64,000 nt of DNA from Siphonodentalium dalli (taxonomy: Eukaryota; Mollusca; Scaphopoda; Gadilida; Siphonodentaliidae). Shown here in pieces: positions 37,226-47,617 of the stretch. Below the pieces are notes generated by a model that was not told the DNA's origin, did not search any database, and was given only the letters and a program-made list of their open reading frames with translations. Every line of letters starts with the position of its first letter. Position 1 is the stretch's first letter. Both the position numbers and the translations under genes were made by a program. The stretch covers positions 266,657,426-266,721,425 of the forward strand of contig CP136063.1 of the NCBI GenBank assembly GCA_032622095.1, in the 5' to 3' direction.

Positions 37226-37973
37226 CAAGTTATAACTTACTGCCCACTTGCAGTCAAATAAATAGTTTATTTTACATTTATATCCACGATATATATCATG
37301 CAACTCTTACTGTTCGTAGGCAACGCGAAAACCAAAAAAGGTGTGACTGTCCCAATGGGACAAAGTATACCCCCACATACAGTTCACATGCATGAGATAC
37401 AAAAAAGGAAGTCGTCTTAAGAGGGGATGACACTCTTGATTATCAAATTATGTGCATAATGCGTAATTTGGTAACAGGGACAATATAGCTTGATAAATAG
37501 AATATTACAGAAATTGAGCATGAAACGAAGCAGTATACATGTACAAGCTTGCACAGAATGGCAAAATTATACGTACGTTGCTAAACATTTCAAAAAGTCA
37601 AAAAGGTGGATAACTATAATTAAAAAAAGTTTGGATTGATCTCATATGGCATGTCCACAGGTTCTGATAATGGTCAAAAATTAAATACTATAAGCTCGGT
37701 TGCAAAAACAAGTTGAAAAGGCGAATAACTTCACGACACGAAAAAAAAGTCGGACTGACCACATAATTGGAGGCGCACTTGTTCCCTTGCATGGTATTAA
37801 ATTATCTGCGCCAAGTTTCAAAACAAATTACTGAAAAATGAAGGAATATAAGCTCGGGCAAAGTTGCGTCCACGGACGGAGAGACGGACGGACGGGCGCG
37901 GACAATCTGATTCCATGATAAACTATATACCCCATTACTTCGTGCATAAACAATTTCGACAATGAATACTCAC
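37226..37973. other. Unrecognised stretch (possible intron)
   Basis: No repeat was matched. If the exon calls nearby are right, this is the first part of the first intron. Confidence 0.35.
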
Positions 37974-38016
37974 CATATATGAGAAGAACGGTTGCGAAGA
38001 AAACCGCATTCCTCAT
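37974..38016 (-). CDS. Candidate first coding exon with signal-peptide-like start
   Basis: An ATG at 38016-38014 (minus strand) opens MRNAVFFATVLLIY, a charged residue followed by a strongly hydrophobic core, as in secretory signal peptides. A strong donor, G|GTGAGT, follows at once (37973-37968), leaving phase 1, which fits the exon at 36554-36698. When joined, the hydrophobic stretch extends a little further, so it could also be a membrane anchor. Upstream are promoter-like motifs (38017-38520). No homologue is recognised. The short length makes chance occurrence possible. Confidence 0.33.
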
Positions 38017-38520
38017 TATTTGGAGTAAAACCAAAACGAATCACAGACACGTAATATAGAACATTTATCCTGGTTTATATCCACAATTGTCACACAAACG
38101 GTCTTCCGTTGACAACTTTTCCCACTTTCCAGAGCAATTTTACTTCCGGAAGAAAACAAACTTTCAAAGAAACCGAATACGAAATCCGGCCAATAATACG
38201 CCAAGTTTAAACAAACTGTGATTAAACATTATTTCGCGACCAATTAAGTGTAAATACCGCGCGTATAGTTTCCAAATAAATCCGTAAAATCGCCCACGTA
38301 GCGCGGAAGCAAAGTAGCGAAGTTGATCAGTGAAGAATAACAATGGTTTTGCCACTGGCTTCATCCATTCCGTATTATTGGAGAATATCAGAAAACGCTG
38401 CGGCTCATAGAAACAGATAATTTTCCACAACGACGGGAACCGGCGAGAAATCAGAGAACGCTCTCTCGTATAGACTAGGCGGAGTTAATTACTCTGATTG
38501 GCACTGTCAAATTTGTTATT
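38017..38520 (-). promoter_or_regulatory. Promoter-like region for the candidate secreted-protein gene
   Basis: This segment appears richer in CpG than most of the window. On the minus strand it contains GCCAATCAGA (CCAAT box, about 38500), CTCCGCC (GC-box-like, about 38480) and TTCCGGAAGT (ETS-type site, about 38145). Two overlapping minus-strand frames (38164-38430 and 38016-38204) are long for the region but lack homology. They may be upstream ORFs in a leader. Inference only. Confidence 0.3.
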
Positions 38521-38934
38521 TTTGATGCGCGCTGATATGCTAACATATTACACGTGCGCGCGGCATCCCCGGCGCTACTGCTCTTGTAATGGGCAAGGAA
38601 TTACATGCATCGGTTTGAAATTAGATTAAGTGACAAATTGCTTGATGAATAGATTATCACGAACGCGCATACATTTTCGGAAATCATACCGATATATAAA
38701 GCAAGACTTACAGCAGAAATGAAGTTCAGGGCTCGCACAGAATGAACGTTAGTAATGTTCAGCTGCATGTACAGGCATGGGTCGTGGGTTACTATTGCGA
38801 ACTAAATAAAAGTAAGGTGCGGCGGCCGGATGGTGGAGTAGAGGGGTATATGTGTGGGGGGATTGAGCCTCCTTCTCTTGCCCTCGGCTGGCTCATGTAC
38901 ACATGCAAAATAATTGCATATAGATTAACCCTTT
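38521..38934. other. Unrecognised stretch
   Basis: It includes a short GC-rich patch near 38555-38580 (CACGTGCGCGCGGC). No gene was recognised. Confidence 0.35.
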
Positions 38935-39145
38935 CTATATACTAAATGAATTCTTCCAGTTAGTTAACAATTGTGCATCGGAATGGTCTATTGTTGATTT
39001 GGAGGGATGTTAATGTAATCGAAGCAGATGGCTGATACATGTAAATAAACACGCAGAAGGAGCCCTATTTACGTTGTTGAACTTAATATCTGAACATATC
39101 CTATGGGATAACTACTCACATTTGAGTATAGAATGGATAAATCGC
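38935..39145 (+). mobile_element. H element, left-end copy
   Basis: It starts TTAACCCTTTCTATATAC and carries GGAGGGATGTTAATGTAATC, AGAAGGAGCCCTATTTA and GGGATAACTACTCACA, as in the other H copies. The right end decays near ATGGATAAATCG. Confidence 0.65.
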
Positions 39146-40002
39146 CTTAGAATGTTGTGTCCCCTTGCTACACATGCCCGGCCATTCAGTTGATGCGTCG
39201 TACGTGCATGTAACGAAAGGTGTGGCAAAGAAATAGCCCAATATTCCAATATTGGAGATAACATAGACATATACGTGTACTTTCCATACACTTTATATCA
39301 CACCGATTATTCTTATATACTTTCCGTAAATTCGTGATACCGCAAAAGTATACTTTTATTCGTAGCGGTCCAACTTTCTTTGTTTTCTCCATGGTTCGTG
39401 AAAACCACGAAATTAAAACTCACCGAACAAGTTTGTCAATATCAGTTTAGCCGATTTGAACTATAGCGGTAGCTATTTGGAAACTATACATTTACTATGA
39501 GGTAAATATTTTAGCCAGGGGAACATTCAAGTGTATAGAGAGTACGTAACACCGGGGTGCATTATAATGAAAGAATAGCTATACGGTCTTAGTACACATG
39601 CATACGCCGATAAATATTAACATATAGCCTGTCTGTGTTAAACTAAATCCTGTTCGGTGATTGGTCAACTGCCAACTGGGTCACCAGTTTCATACCCCAA
39701 TAACACAGACCGTAACAGGGACACGACGTCACAAATTGTTGACCTAATCTGACATAATCACTAAAAACCGGTCAGCAGAATAATTGCGCGTGCTGTTAAA
39801 AGTTCATGCAGGTGAATTGCACCTGAAGCCAGTTATTTATATCGACCAAAATATGTTTCAGATACCAAATGTTTCACTTAAAACGATAATCATTCCTAAA
39901 TATTCACGGCATGCATGCATGTCATGATGTCTATATAAGGAGGGGACCTCGGAACCGGTAGTCACAATTCGTCAATCACAAATCATCATGCAGTCATCAC
40001 CA
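39146..40002. repeat. R5 repeat (39628-39845) in otherwise unrecognised DNA
   Basis: The block shares AATCCTGTTCGGTGATTGGT and following sequence with 11390-11580. It contains a CCAAT-type word on the minus strand. Nothing else was recognised. Confidence 0.55.
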
Positions 40003-42060
40003 GGGGCCTGGGCCCTGTTTCATGAAGGCAACTTATGACATAGTTGGGACTTAAGATGGTCATAAGTTCAAACTTCAGTCATAGGTGCGTTTCACGAACA
40101 AGGTCTTAACTTAAGATGGTCTTAACTTTGGTCTTAACTTTACGACTGCTGTGAGGTGTCATAAGATAATCTTAAAGTTAAGACCTACGTTGTGATCCGC
40201 AGTTGGTCCGAAATGTGGATGGATCCAGTTCATGTATATATTATTATAAACACATTTAACTGAATAACATCTTGCTAGCACGGAGGGGTGTTTCAGAAAT
40301 GGTAGTAATTAATAACCAACTGGTAAGCTATATATAGGAGTGACGTGGCCAGCGGTTGCAAGATTGGGGGGGGGGTGTCCGCTACTAACTGTAAACCGCC
40401 AAGACCGGACTATATATACATGTCTAATTGCTGTAACAAACAGAATATATTTCCATAGAGTTGGACATCATTTGCGATTCAAATCACCCAATCGCAATGT
40501 AGACAATAATCATGTTGAGACAATTAGTCCGAACATTTTCACATCGAGGATAATAGTGAATGATTTATACTCAGGTTTTTTTTATATAAATGCTTATGTC
40601 AGCTATTATTATTATTATTATTATTTACTTGCTTCTATATTATTATGTTATAATTTTATTGTAAAATATATTGTATATGTACCCCGTATATATATCGGCA
40701 AGATAATATTACATAATATGTGTTATTTTATTATTATTATGTATATTATCATAACCCACCCACGCGAATCTCAGATCTTATACATTTATTACATCTGCAT
40801 CACATGTTTATTAACTATGAAATAAAAAGATAGAGAGCATGTATATATATAGTATACGGACCGCGCGGGCACATCGGGATCCACGAAAGAACATATCACT
40901 GTGAACCGGCCCACAAACCACTTGGGGAATTACTAAAATACCAATATAAACTATACCAGTGGTATAGTCTATATTGGTATTTTAGTAATTTTCCCCAGGG
41001 GCCTCTGAACCGGCCGTCTGTTCATGTTTTGTTAATTATAAACGCTCTTTATTAGAAGTCGTTGCTTTGGTTTTTATTAAAACATATATGCAAAATGTCG
41101 TTCAACATAAAGTACTTTCGAAGATCATACGCAGTTTGTTAACTATAACAGGCGTTTAGCATATTTGTCAACATAACCAGAGCAAATGGCATTAACATCA
41201 TTTATATATGGCTTCTACAATTATGTCTCAGATTGGAAATCAGTCTATTTGGAGCACGATATGAAGTCCTGTTCACATTATAGCAATATAAATAAAGAGC
41301 GTTTCGTGTTAGTATTCCATGAATGTTGGCAATCAATAAAGAGCGTTTAGTTCAGTGCTTCCATCGTGGTGTATTGTATGTGTATGCCGTCGTGGCGACA
41401 TATTCTGTTTCCTGGTATTATAGATGCTTCAATGACGTATAATGTATTATAACCTAATATCTGCATTGAAAGGTCCAAAATATGTCTCGCGTCGCCTTAA
41501 TTGCATGTTATATGGGTGAAGGTTCACATTCTGAGTTACGATGTATATATAAGTCCCTTTAATAACTGAAATAATATATTTGAGCTCGTTACGTTTGTTT
41601 AAAATATAGGCACTGGACGCATTCAGCCATGTGTGGATGGAGTCTGACGCGAAAACACAGTTAAAAAAGAGAGAGGTAGTAGATGGGCGCGAAGCGCCCG
41701 AGATGTTAAAAGGCGCGCTCGTGCAGTTAAGTATGCACCAGTCATTATACTGATTATCGCCCTTGGATTACAATATCATAATTATTCTTAGACACGCCCT
41801 GGTATCTGTCACCAGACACTGTACCTGGGCATATAACATACACAGAACCAACATTTTCTGCGCATAGCTGTAATAAATTGTCGAGAGCAAGTCTAAAAGC
41901 GCGCGAACTTAAACTACTATATATATACTTAAGTAGGACTTAATCTTGTTTTGTGAAACGCGTTCTTGAAACGGAAAAGTTACATCATACGATCCACCTT
42001 AGATCTTAGTTTAAGTCCATCTTATAATCTTATGACCTTGCTTCGTGAAACAGGCCCCAG
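40003..42060. mobile_element. 2.06-kb inverted-repeat element, GGGCCTGTTTCACGAAGC ends
   Basis: The left end (GGCCCTGTTTCATGAAGG, then CATAAG and TTAAGATGG words) is inverted at the right end (CTTCGTGAAACAGGCCCC). Imperfect pairing extends about 130 bp. No target duplication was resolved. The interior has no transposase: the 161-codon frame at 40340-40825 is low-complexity TTA/TAT sequence. A 10-G run lies at 40366-40375, a TTA microsatellite at about 40603-40625, and a nested foldback at 40923-40996. AAACGCTCTTTAT or its inverse occurs three times, as in the G family. Confidence 0.6.
40923..40996. repeat. 74-bp foldback nested in the 2.06-kb element
   Basis: TGGGGAATTACTAAAATACC pairs with GGTATTTTAGTAATTTTCCC, and the inner arms pair through ACTATACCAGTGGTATAGT. 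Confidence 0.9.
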
Positions 42061-42779
42061 CATTCTTACTTCATGTACATTATCTCTTATATGTCTGTTA
42101 TGTTGTTTAAATATGCGTGTATACATGTATATTGTCGGGTGAGGGGCCATAATTAGTTGATACAACTTGTGCCCCAATCCCTTGTAACTGTTCTGACAAT
42201 AACTATGTTTTACCCAACAAGTACAGTCAACTATATAGCTTATTACTAGCGCTCCACTTGTATACTAATGTAGAGATTCTTGTTTCGCCTGGGAGCATGT
42301 GTGTTTTATTTATAGAATGGGAATTTTTGGGAGGATTAAAAGTCGAACTGCGACCGGAGGCCGAGTCCGGTAAAAGGTGTAGTTGGGAATTTCAGTTTCG
42401 TTTATTGTCGTTAATATTATATCAATAATGTTGATTTTTGTTTCTGATAAGCTATGCCAATTACAAATAAAAGAAATGAAAAAGATAATTTGTAAGTCTT
42501 ATATTTCAACTTTTATAGACATTTTTCATTCTGCAGCACACTGGGGGTTGTGGTCGGAGACGACCGAGTCGGCCGCCGGTTCGTTAATTAGGTGCTGGTT
42601 GTTATTGTTATTTTAACGGAATTCTGAGTTGGTCATTCGCGAAACCAATATATTTTATATTCTATAATTACAATCATGGGTATATAATATATAATCTTGA
42701 GCGCGTTACCATTTCTGACTATAGTTTTCTTGTATATGTTGGCTTGTGCAATAAAACCATCCCGTCGTTATTCATTTCG
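42061..42779. other. Unrecognised stretch
   Basis: The frame at 42383-42616 is hydrophobic and AT-driven, with no domain. GACCGGAGGCCGAGTCCGG near 42353 is a small GC-rich patch. No gene was called. Confidence 0.35.
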
Positions 42780-44320
42780 GGTCTTACTAAAAGCCGACCG
42801 CACATACCGCACCCGACCGCACCTCCCCAGGGCTCCGAGCGAGATATGACATACATTATCGTGCAGATATATAGACCTGTGTATATGTACAAATCTCCCC
42901 GTCAATAGCTTGATCGGAAACGGCACTATTAACCCATCACTTGCGGGCTGTTCCGTCAGGTACGTACAATCCAAAAAAGGCACCGACCGCACCTCCCCTA
43001 GCTGCCTGGCCTTGGAAAGGGACACCATATCAGCGAATACTTTTCTGCATCCATGTGCGATCGGAGCTAGCTGTAGCTGAAGTGAATATATTAACCCATA
43101 CGTTGCTGTCGAATTCGCTATAAATATATATACGCAAAAACGGCGAAAATACACCCGTCGACCGCACCAAACTCGAGCGGAAACGGCACTGTTAACCCCT
43201 AACTTGCGACCAAAAAGGCACCGACCGCACCTCACCAAGCTACCTGACCATGGACAGGGGCCCTCATATATCATGCGGCGAATACCCTTCTCCGTCAATG
43301 TGCGATCGGGCAAGTTGCTATAGCTGTAGCGGACGTGCATATATTAACCCATGCATGCTGCTGTCGAATTCGCTATGAATGTACGCAAAAACGCCGAAAA
43401 TAACACCCACCGACAGCACCTCCCACAGGTGTCCGAGTGAGAAGGGGCATGAACTACCGTACAGAATATGTATGTACCAAAGTTCCTATCCCCAAGTTCC
43501 AATCCCGCTCGAGCTATCAACTTAACGATTCATATAATAATATTAATATATTCACTCCCGCTATAACTAGCGACTTGTCCGATCGCACATGGATGCAGAA
43601 GGGTATTCGCTGCATGGTATGGTGTCCTTTTCCGTGTTCAGGTAACTAGGAATCAGGGAGCTAAATGTGTTCTAGAGTCGGGGAGCGAGTACACCGTGGA
43701 ACCCTAAAGGTGAAGGTAACTGAAGAATGACCTTCACCTGATACATGCGACACGTTATTAAAGGATGAAATCGCGTTTATTTGATTTGTACATAATATCT
43801 AAATAATTTAAACTGGTGAATGAATGGGGGAACGGATTTTTGTGAGCGGGAAATGTATTTAACTAGCTGTTGTAGATCTGGGTTTTTCCAGATCAAATTT
43901 GGCTGTGAGATAGCCCTGTCGTACACTTGGGGATTTATTTTAAAAAGTAAACACATGACCTATGATTTTTCTTGCATTTTCGTGATCAACTGGTGTCAAT
44001 CTAGCTGGGTAAACATCACTGGTATGGCCTGCAGGCTTCAATTCAGCGAATTTGGCCGAAACGTTAACACTGTCGCCTATGGGAAACCATTTAGTTCCGT
44101 GATTCCACTAGGGGAGGTGCGGTTGGTGCCATTTTTTATTTTGCGTACTTGACAAAACCGGCGCAAGTTAGGGATTAACAGTGCCATTTCCGCTCGAGCT
44201 ATGGACTTGGGTATTGGAACTTTGGCACATACAGGTCTATTGTGCATCATAGTACATGCCCCATCTCGCTCGGTCACCTGGTGAAGGTGCGGTCGAGTGC
44301 GGTCGGCTTTTAGTAGGACC
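42780..44320. mobile_element. 1.54-kb element with CCGACCGCAC terminal repeats
   Basis: The left end GGTCTTACTAAAAGCCGACC is inverted at the right (GGTCGGCTTTTAGTAGGACC, one difference), followed by CGACCGCACC words on both sides. The interior contains several related units of roughly 200-240 bp (near 42900, 43180, 43480, and inverted at 44050), each with CGATCGCACATGGATG-like and CCTGACCATGGAC-like words. The 190-codon minus-strand frame at 42768-43340 reads these repeats and repeats itself internally, so I do not call a protein. Confidence 0.65.
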
Positions 44321-44506
44321 GGTATTTTCGACAGTATCATGCAGTGTGCGAAATGGTCAGTTCAATAAAGGATTTGGTAGCTTAAAATTATATCGTGGTC
44401 TCGTAATTCTGACAAGGACATACACAAGTCCATATATAGTCTTCGGCATCATCCAAACAATGTGCGGATGTTGTACAACCGTTTACCTAAATATATCTTT
44501 CTTAAA

Positions 44507-44780
44507 GTGATGTGAAACACTCCGGTATGGTGATCAAATAGAAATTTTGAACAATCTTGCTCAATGTAGTTATTGTTTTACGAATATTAATCCAAATTGA
44601 CAAAACACACCGTCATAATTATATATTAATTGAATGCAATGACTCTCGGTGGCGAAATCATTTGTGTTAGTTTATCGCTATATGTTTATCGAGATGTAAA
44701 TATTTACAATTGAGCGTAGTTCAGTCGATGTTTCTATGGAGTGGTATGGTCGATTTCTTTGAAATTTTCGACGATGTTAT
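44507..44780 (+). repeat. R2 dispersed repeat, copy 2
   Basis: Starts at AGTGATGTGAAACACTCCGG and ends at TCGACGATGTTA. It is collinear with 52046-52305 and the reverse of 1798-2075. Confidence 0.75.
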
Positions 44781-44813
44781 TTGAATGCTACACTCCCCAT
44801 GTTGGCATAGAGC

Positions 44814-45213
44814 TTAACCCTTTACCCAACAGAACGGCCCTGTGCCAATGCATTCTCTTATATATGCGAGTCGACCATAGGTCGCCTCGCATATATAAGA
44901 GAATGCATTGGCTTAACACATTAAAAATTATAAAATTGTTAAAGAATGTAAGAAAAAATGGTAAAAAGTGTTAAAAAAAGTATTTTTTTAGGCCAATGCA
45001 TTCTCTTATATATGCGAGGCGACATATGGTCGACTCGCATATATAAGAGAATGCATTGGCACAGGGCATAACTATAATCATCACAATGTGGTCAATGAGC
45101 CGGTTCCAATGATATCCATATTTGTATGGTTTTATTGAGACAGACCCAAGATAATTTAGGCTGTTGCAGCTTTATTTGGCCGTTTTTGGCCGATTTGTTG
45201 GGTTAAGGGTTAA
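44814..45213 (+). mobile_element. F1 MITE, copy P10
   Basis: TTAA lies at 44814-44817 and 45210-45213. Hairpins are at 44845-44911 and 44993-45059. The second hairpin has one C-to-A change in its core. The right arm has a few substitutions (GGTTAAGGG). Confidence 0.9.
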
Positions 45214-45364
45214 GTCCATAATATGTCTTTAATTCGGTGGGATTCGAGCCGCAATTTATAACATTTGGCTGTTGGCGGATTATCTCTGAGGGAAAAGTTC
45301 CTGCATGAGCGGGAAAATAAATACTAGTATATATATATAGATACATATAAAAGTGAATAACATA

Positions 45365-45470
45365 CACGGTCGTTTCGGTGGCCGTGTGGTATTGACGTCG
45401 GACTTTGAGTAGCAATGCGCGATCGTCGTCACGGGCCGGGGTTTGAATCCCACCCAATTGAAAAAAAAAT
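45365..45470 (+). repeat. SINE-like head related to tRNA-Ser
   Basis: TGGCCGTGTGGT (45379-45390) fits an A box and GGTTTGAATCC (45440-45450) fits a B box. In between, GTCGGACTTTGAGTAGC resembles the anticodon arm of tRNA-Ser, and there is a long variable region. The unit ends CCCACCCAATTG followed by nine A. The acceptor stem does not close well, so this is a SINE head or tRNA pseudogene rather than a working tRNA. Confidence 0.55.
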
Positions 45471-45498
45471 GTCACACTCTCAAAAATCATGCCGCTAA

Positions 45499-46033
45499 TT
45501 AAAGGTGGATTATTTCTTTGTAAACATGTATTATATAGTTACCGGGGTATAAAATATTACATCTGAATCGAAGACTCCTGTCCGGAAATGCTTCTATCGA
45601 TTAGTATTCATTTTATTTCGAATATTTTCTGATATAAAAAGGTGTGGTTATTTAGCTAAAGAACAATAGTGGTTACTGTTAACAGAGACCAGAAATTTTA
45701 TTGTGTAATTATGTCACAAATAAACGTTAATTATACTCATTATCGCTTATAACTATGGAATAAAACCATAACACCAATCAATCTGCATGGGACCTTTGAC
45801 GTTCGGTATATACGTAGCCATAGGAACAGCCTAATGCTCTCTGTCGCTATATGGTATCACCCGAATGGTCTGTTCTAAAAATAGACAAATAAATGGTTCC
45901 AATAAATTTTTCGAAATAAAATCAATATTAATTGATGGAAGCCTTTCCGGACAGGGGTCTTCAGTTCATATTTATTATTTTTACCCACGCAACTATTTCA
46001 AATTTGATATTTAAAGAGATAAGCCATCTTTAA
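45499..46033. mobile_element. F8 MITE with long inverted termini (TTAA)
   Basis: TTAA lies at 45499-45502 and 46030-46033. The ends AGGTGGATTATTTCTTT and its diverged inverse extend inward through GAAGACTCCTGTCCGG and CCGGACAGGGGTCTTC to ATTTTATTTCGAA. The paired arms are about 140 bp long. The centre is unpaired, with no open frame. Confidence 0.75.
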
Positions 46034-46289
46034 GTAGAGTTAAGTTTCTTGAATTTGTGTTTAGGGAATCTAGAATCCGCATTTTGAAACATTTGGCTGT
46101 TGATTGGTGGATTACCTCTGAGGGAAAAATACATGGGCGGCCAAATAAGATCATACCCTACATACATTATGGCGATAATTCTTGTATATGGGCGGGGTCC
46201 CGATGTTGTGGATGGGGCCTGTGTATTTTATTCTGCTGATTTTTGAAATTAAAACATGCGGGCTTAACCATCCCCGGTGAGACTTATAA
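46034..46289. other. Short unrecognised stretch
   Basis: ACATTTGGCTGTTG and ACCTCTGAGGGAAAAA near 46090 recur at 45255-45295, so a small dispersed repeat is present. Confidence 0.4.
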
Positions 46290-46534
46290 TTAAACCTTTC
46301 ATGACGAGGGCCGCGCTGGTGCATCACTAAAGATCATGTGCCAGTTCAATCTCTTATATATGGGAGTCTCCCATAGGGAGCCTCGTATATATAAAAGAAT
46401 ATACTGGCTTATAAGGTCAAGATAAATATTGTTATTAGGCCAAGGTTTTCTCTTATATATGCGTTACTCCCTATGGGAGACTCGCAATAATGCTTGGCAC
46501 ATGGTTTTCGCAAAATTTCAGGAAGGTTCATTTA
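46290..46534 (-). mobile_element. F3 MITE, copy 2 (reverse)
   Basis: TTAA at 46290-46293 is followed by ACCTTTCATGACGAGGGC. The right end reads GCAAAATTTCAGGAAGGTTC, the inverse of the F3 left end. The left hairpin shows GAGT-CTCCC-ATA-GGGAG-CCTC, the diverged module core. Confidence 0.7.
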
Positions 46535-47617
46535 TGGAGGTGTCAACACTGTCACCTGCACTGTCACCTATGGAAAATAATTAGTTGCTTGCGACCTACG
46601 AGGAGCGTTTAACGTTACACGATGCGTGTTACTTCATGTTATAGGCTGTTCTGCGGTTACCTATACGCAGACAAACCAGTCAGACCACCGTATGCAATGT
46701 GACACTTTGATGGTACAGACCAAGTGTGAACTTACTTATTGTGTGAATGTTCTAACTATTACCATTCCGTACGTCATCACGACAATAAATTTACGCGTTA
46801 TAATCATGTCTTGTTAATATGCCTCTTTGGCTGGGAGGGTGTTTTAGCAATTACAACTGTTAACGTGGAATTGTACCAATGACATATCGGCAGAGATGCT
46901 AATTTTACAGAAATACTAGATACATATCAAAGTGAATAACAACCCGATAACACATGTTCGTACAATTCATTGTTCCAAGCGATAATACTCCATGATTACT
47001 TGTGCCAATAAACTACCAGGTGGGGAATTCATTTCTCTCTTGGAGGCAGCGTTATAGTTGTGAATTGCCATATCGAACCACTACAAAACATACTATCGAT
47101 TCTATAGAAGTGAATTGGACAATTGGCAGAGAAATCAAATACGTGATAATTTTCACAGCGGTAGACCAATCCGTTGTTAGAATTGTCTGTAAATGTTTTT
47201 TACCTAAAATGTATATAAATGACCTAGTCAACATATAATGACCTACTTAGCAATGTACTCGGTAGAGTAAGAGCATCCGAGATATTTTCTCTATATTGAC
47301 CCCATTTGAAATTCCGATGACCCTTACATTTATTACATTTGCTTCATCAACCACTTTTCGACCTATAGTACCGGGCTATTAACACATTCACACCATACAT
47401 TAATTTCATTGCACAGATCCCCAGAACATTTTTTAACGTCCACAAACATGTTCAAAATACACAAAAATAATAATTGTTACATGAATGTATCATGCATTCA
47501 TATAAATAATTATTATATAGGTATAGAAATATATTTTATTACTCTTCAATTTGATGTTGAACCCTTGTAAAATTGGTTCAGAAGTACCCCGGTTATTAAC
47601 ACAGGTCTGACGCCCGA
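46535..47617. other. Unrecognised stretch
   Basis: The frame at 47002-47238 has no domain or splice support. No repeat was matched. Confidence 0.4.

Noticed and set aside
40340-40825. 161-codon plus-strand frame as a membrane protein
   Set aside because: It is composed largely of TTA and TAT low-complexity sequence and starts in unrelated DNA. The hydrophobicity is compositional.
42768-43340. 190-codon minus-strand frame as a gene
   Set aside because: It reads the diverged tandem units of the 1.54-kb element, so its peptide repeats itself. It has no domain.
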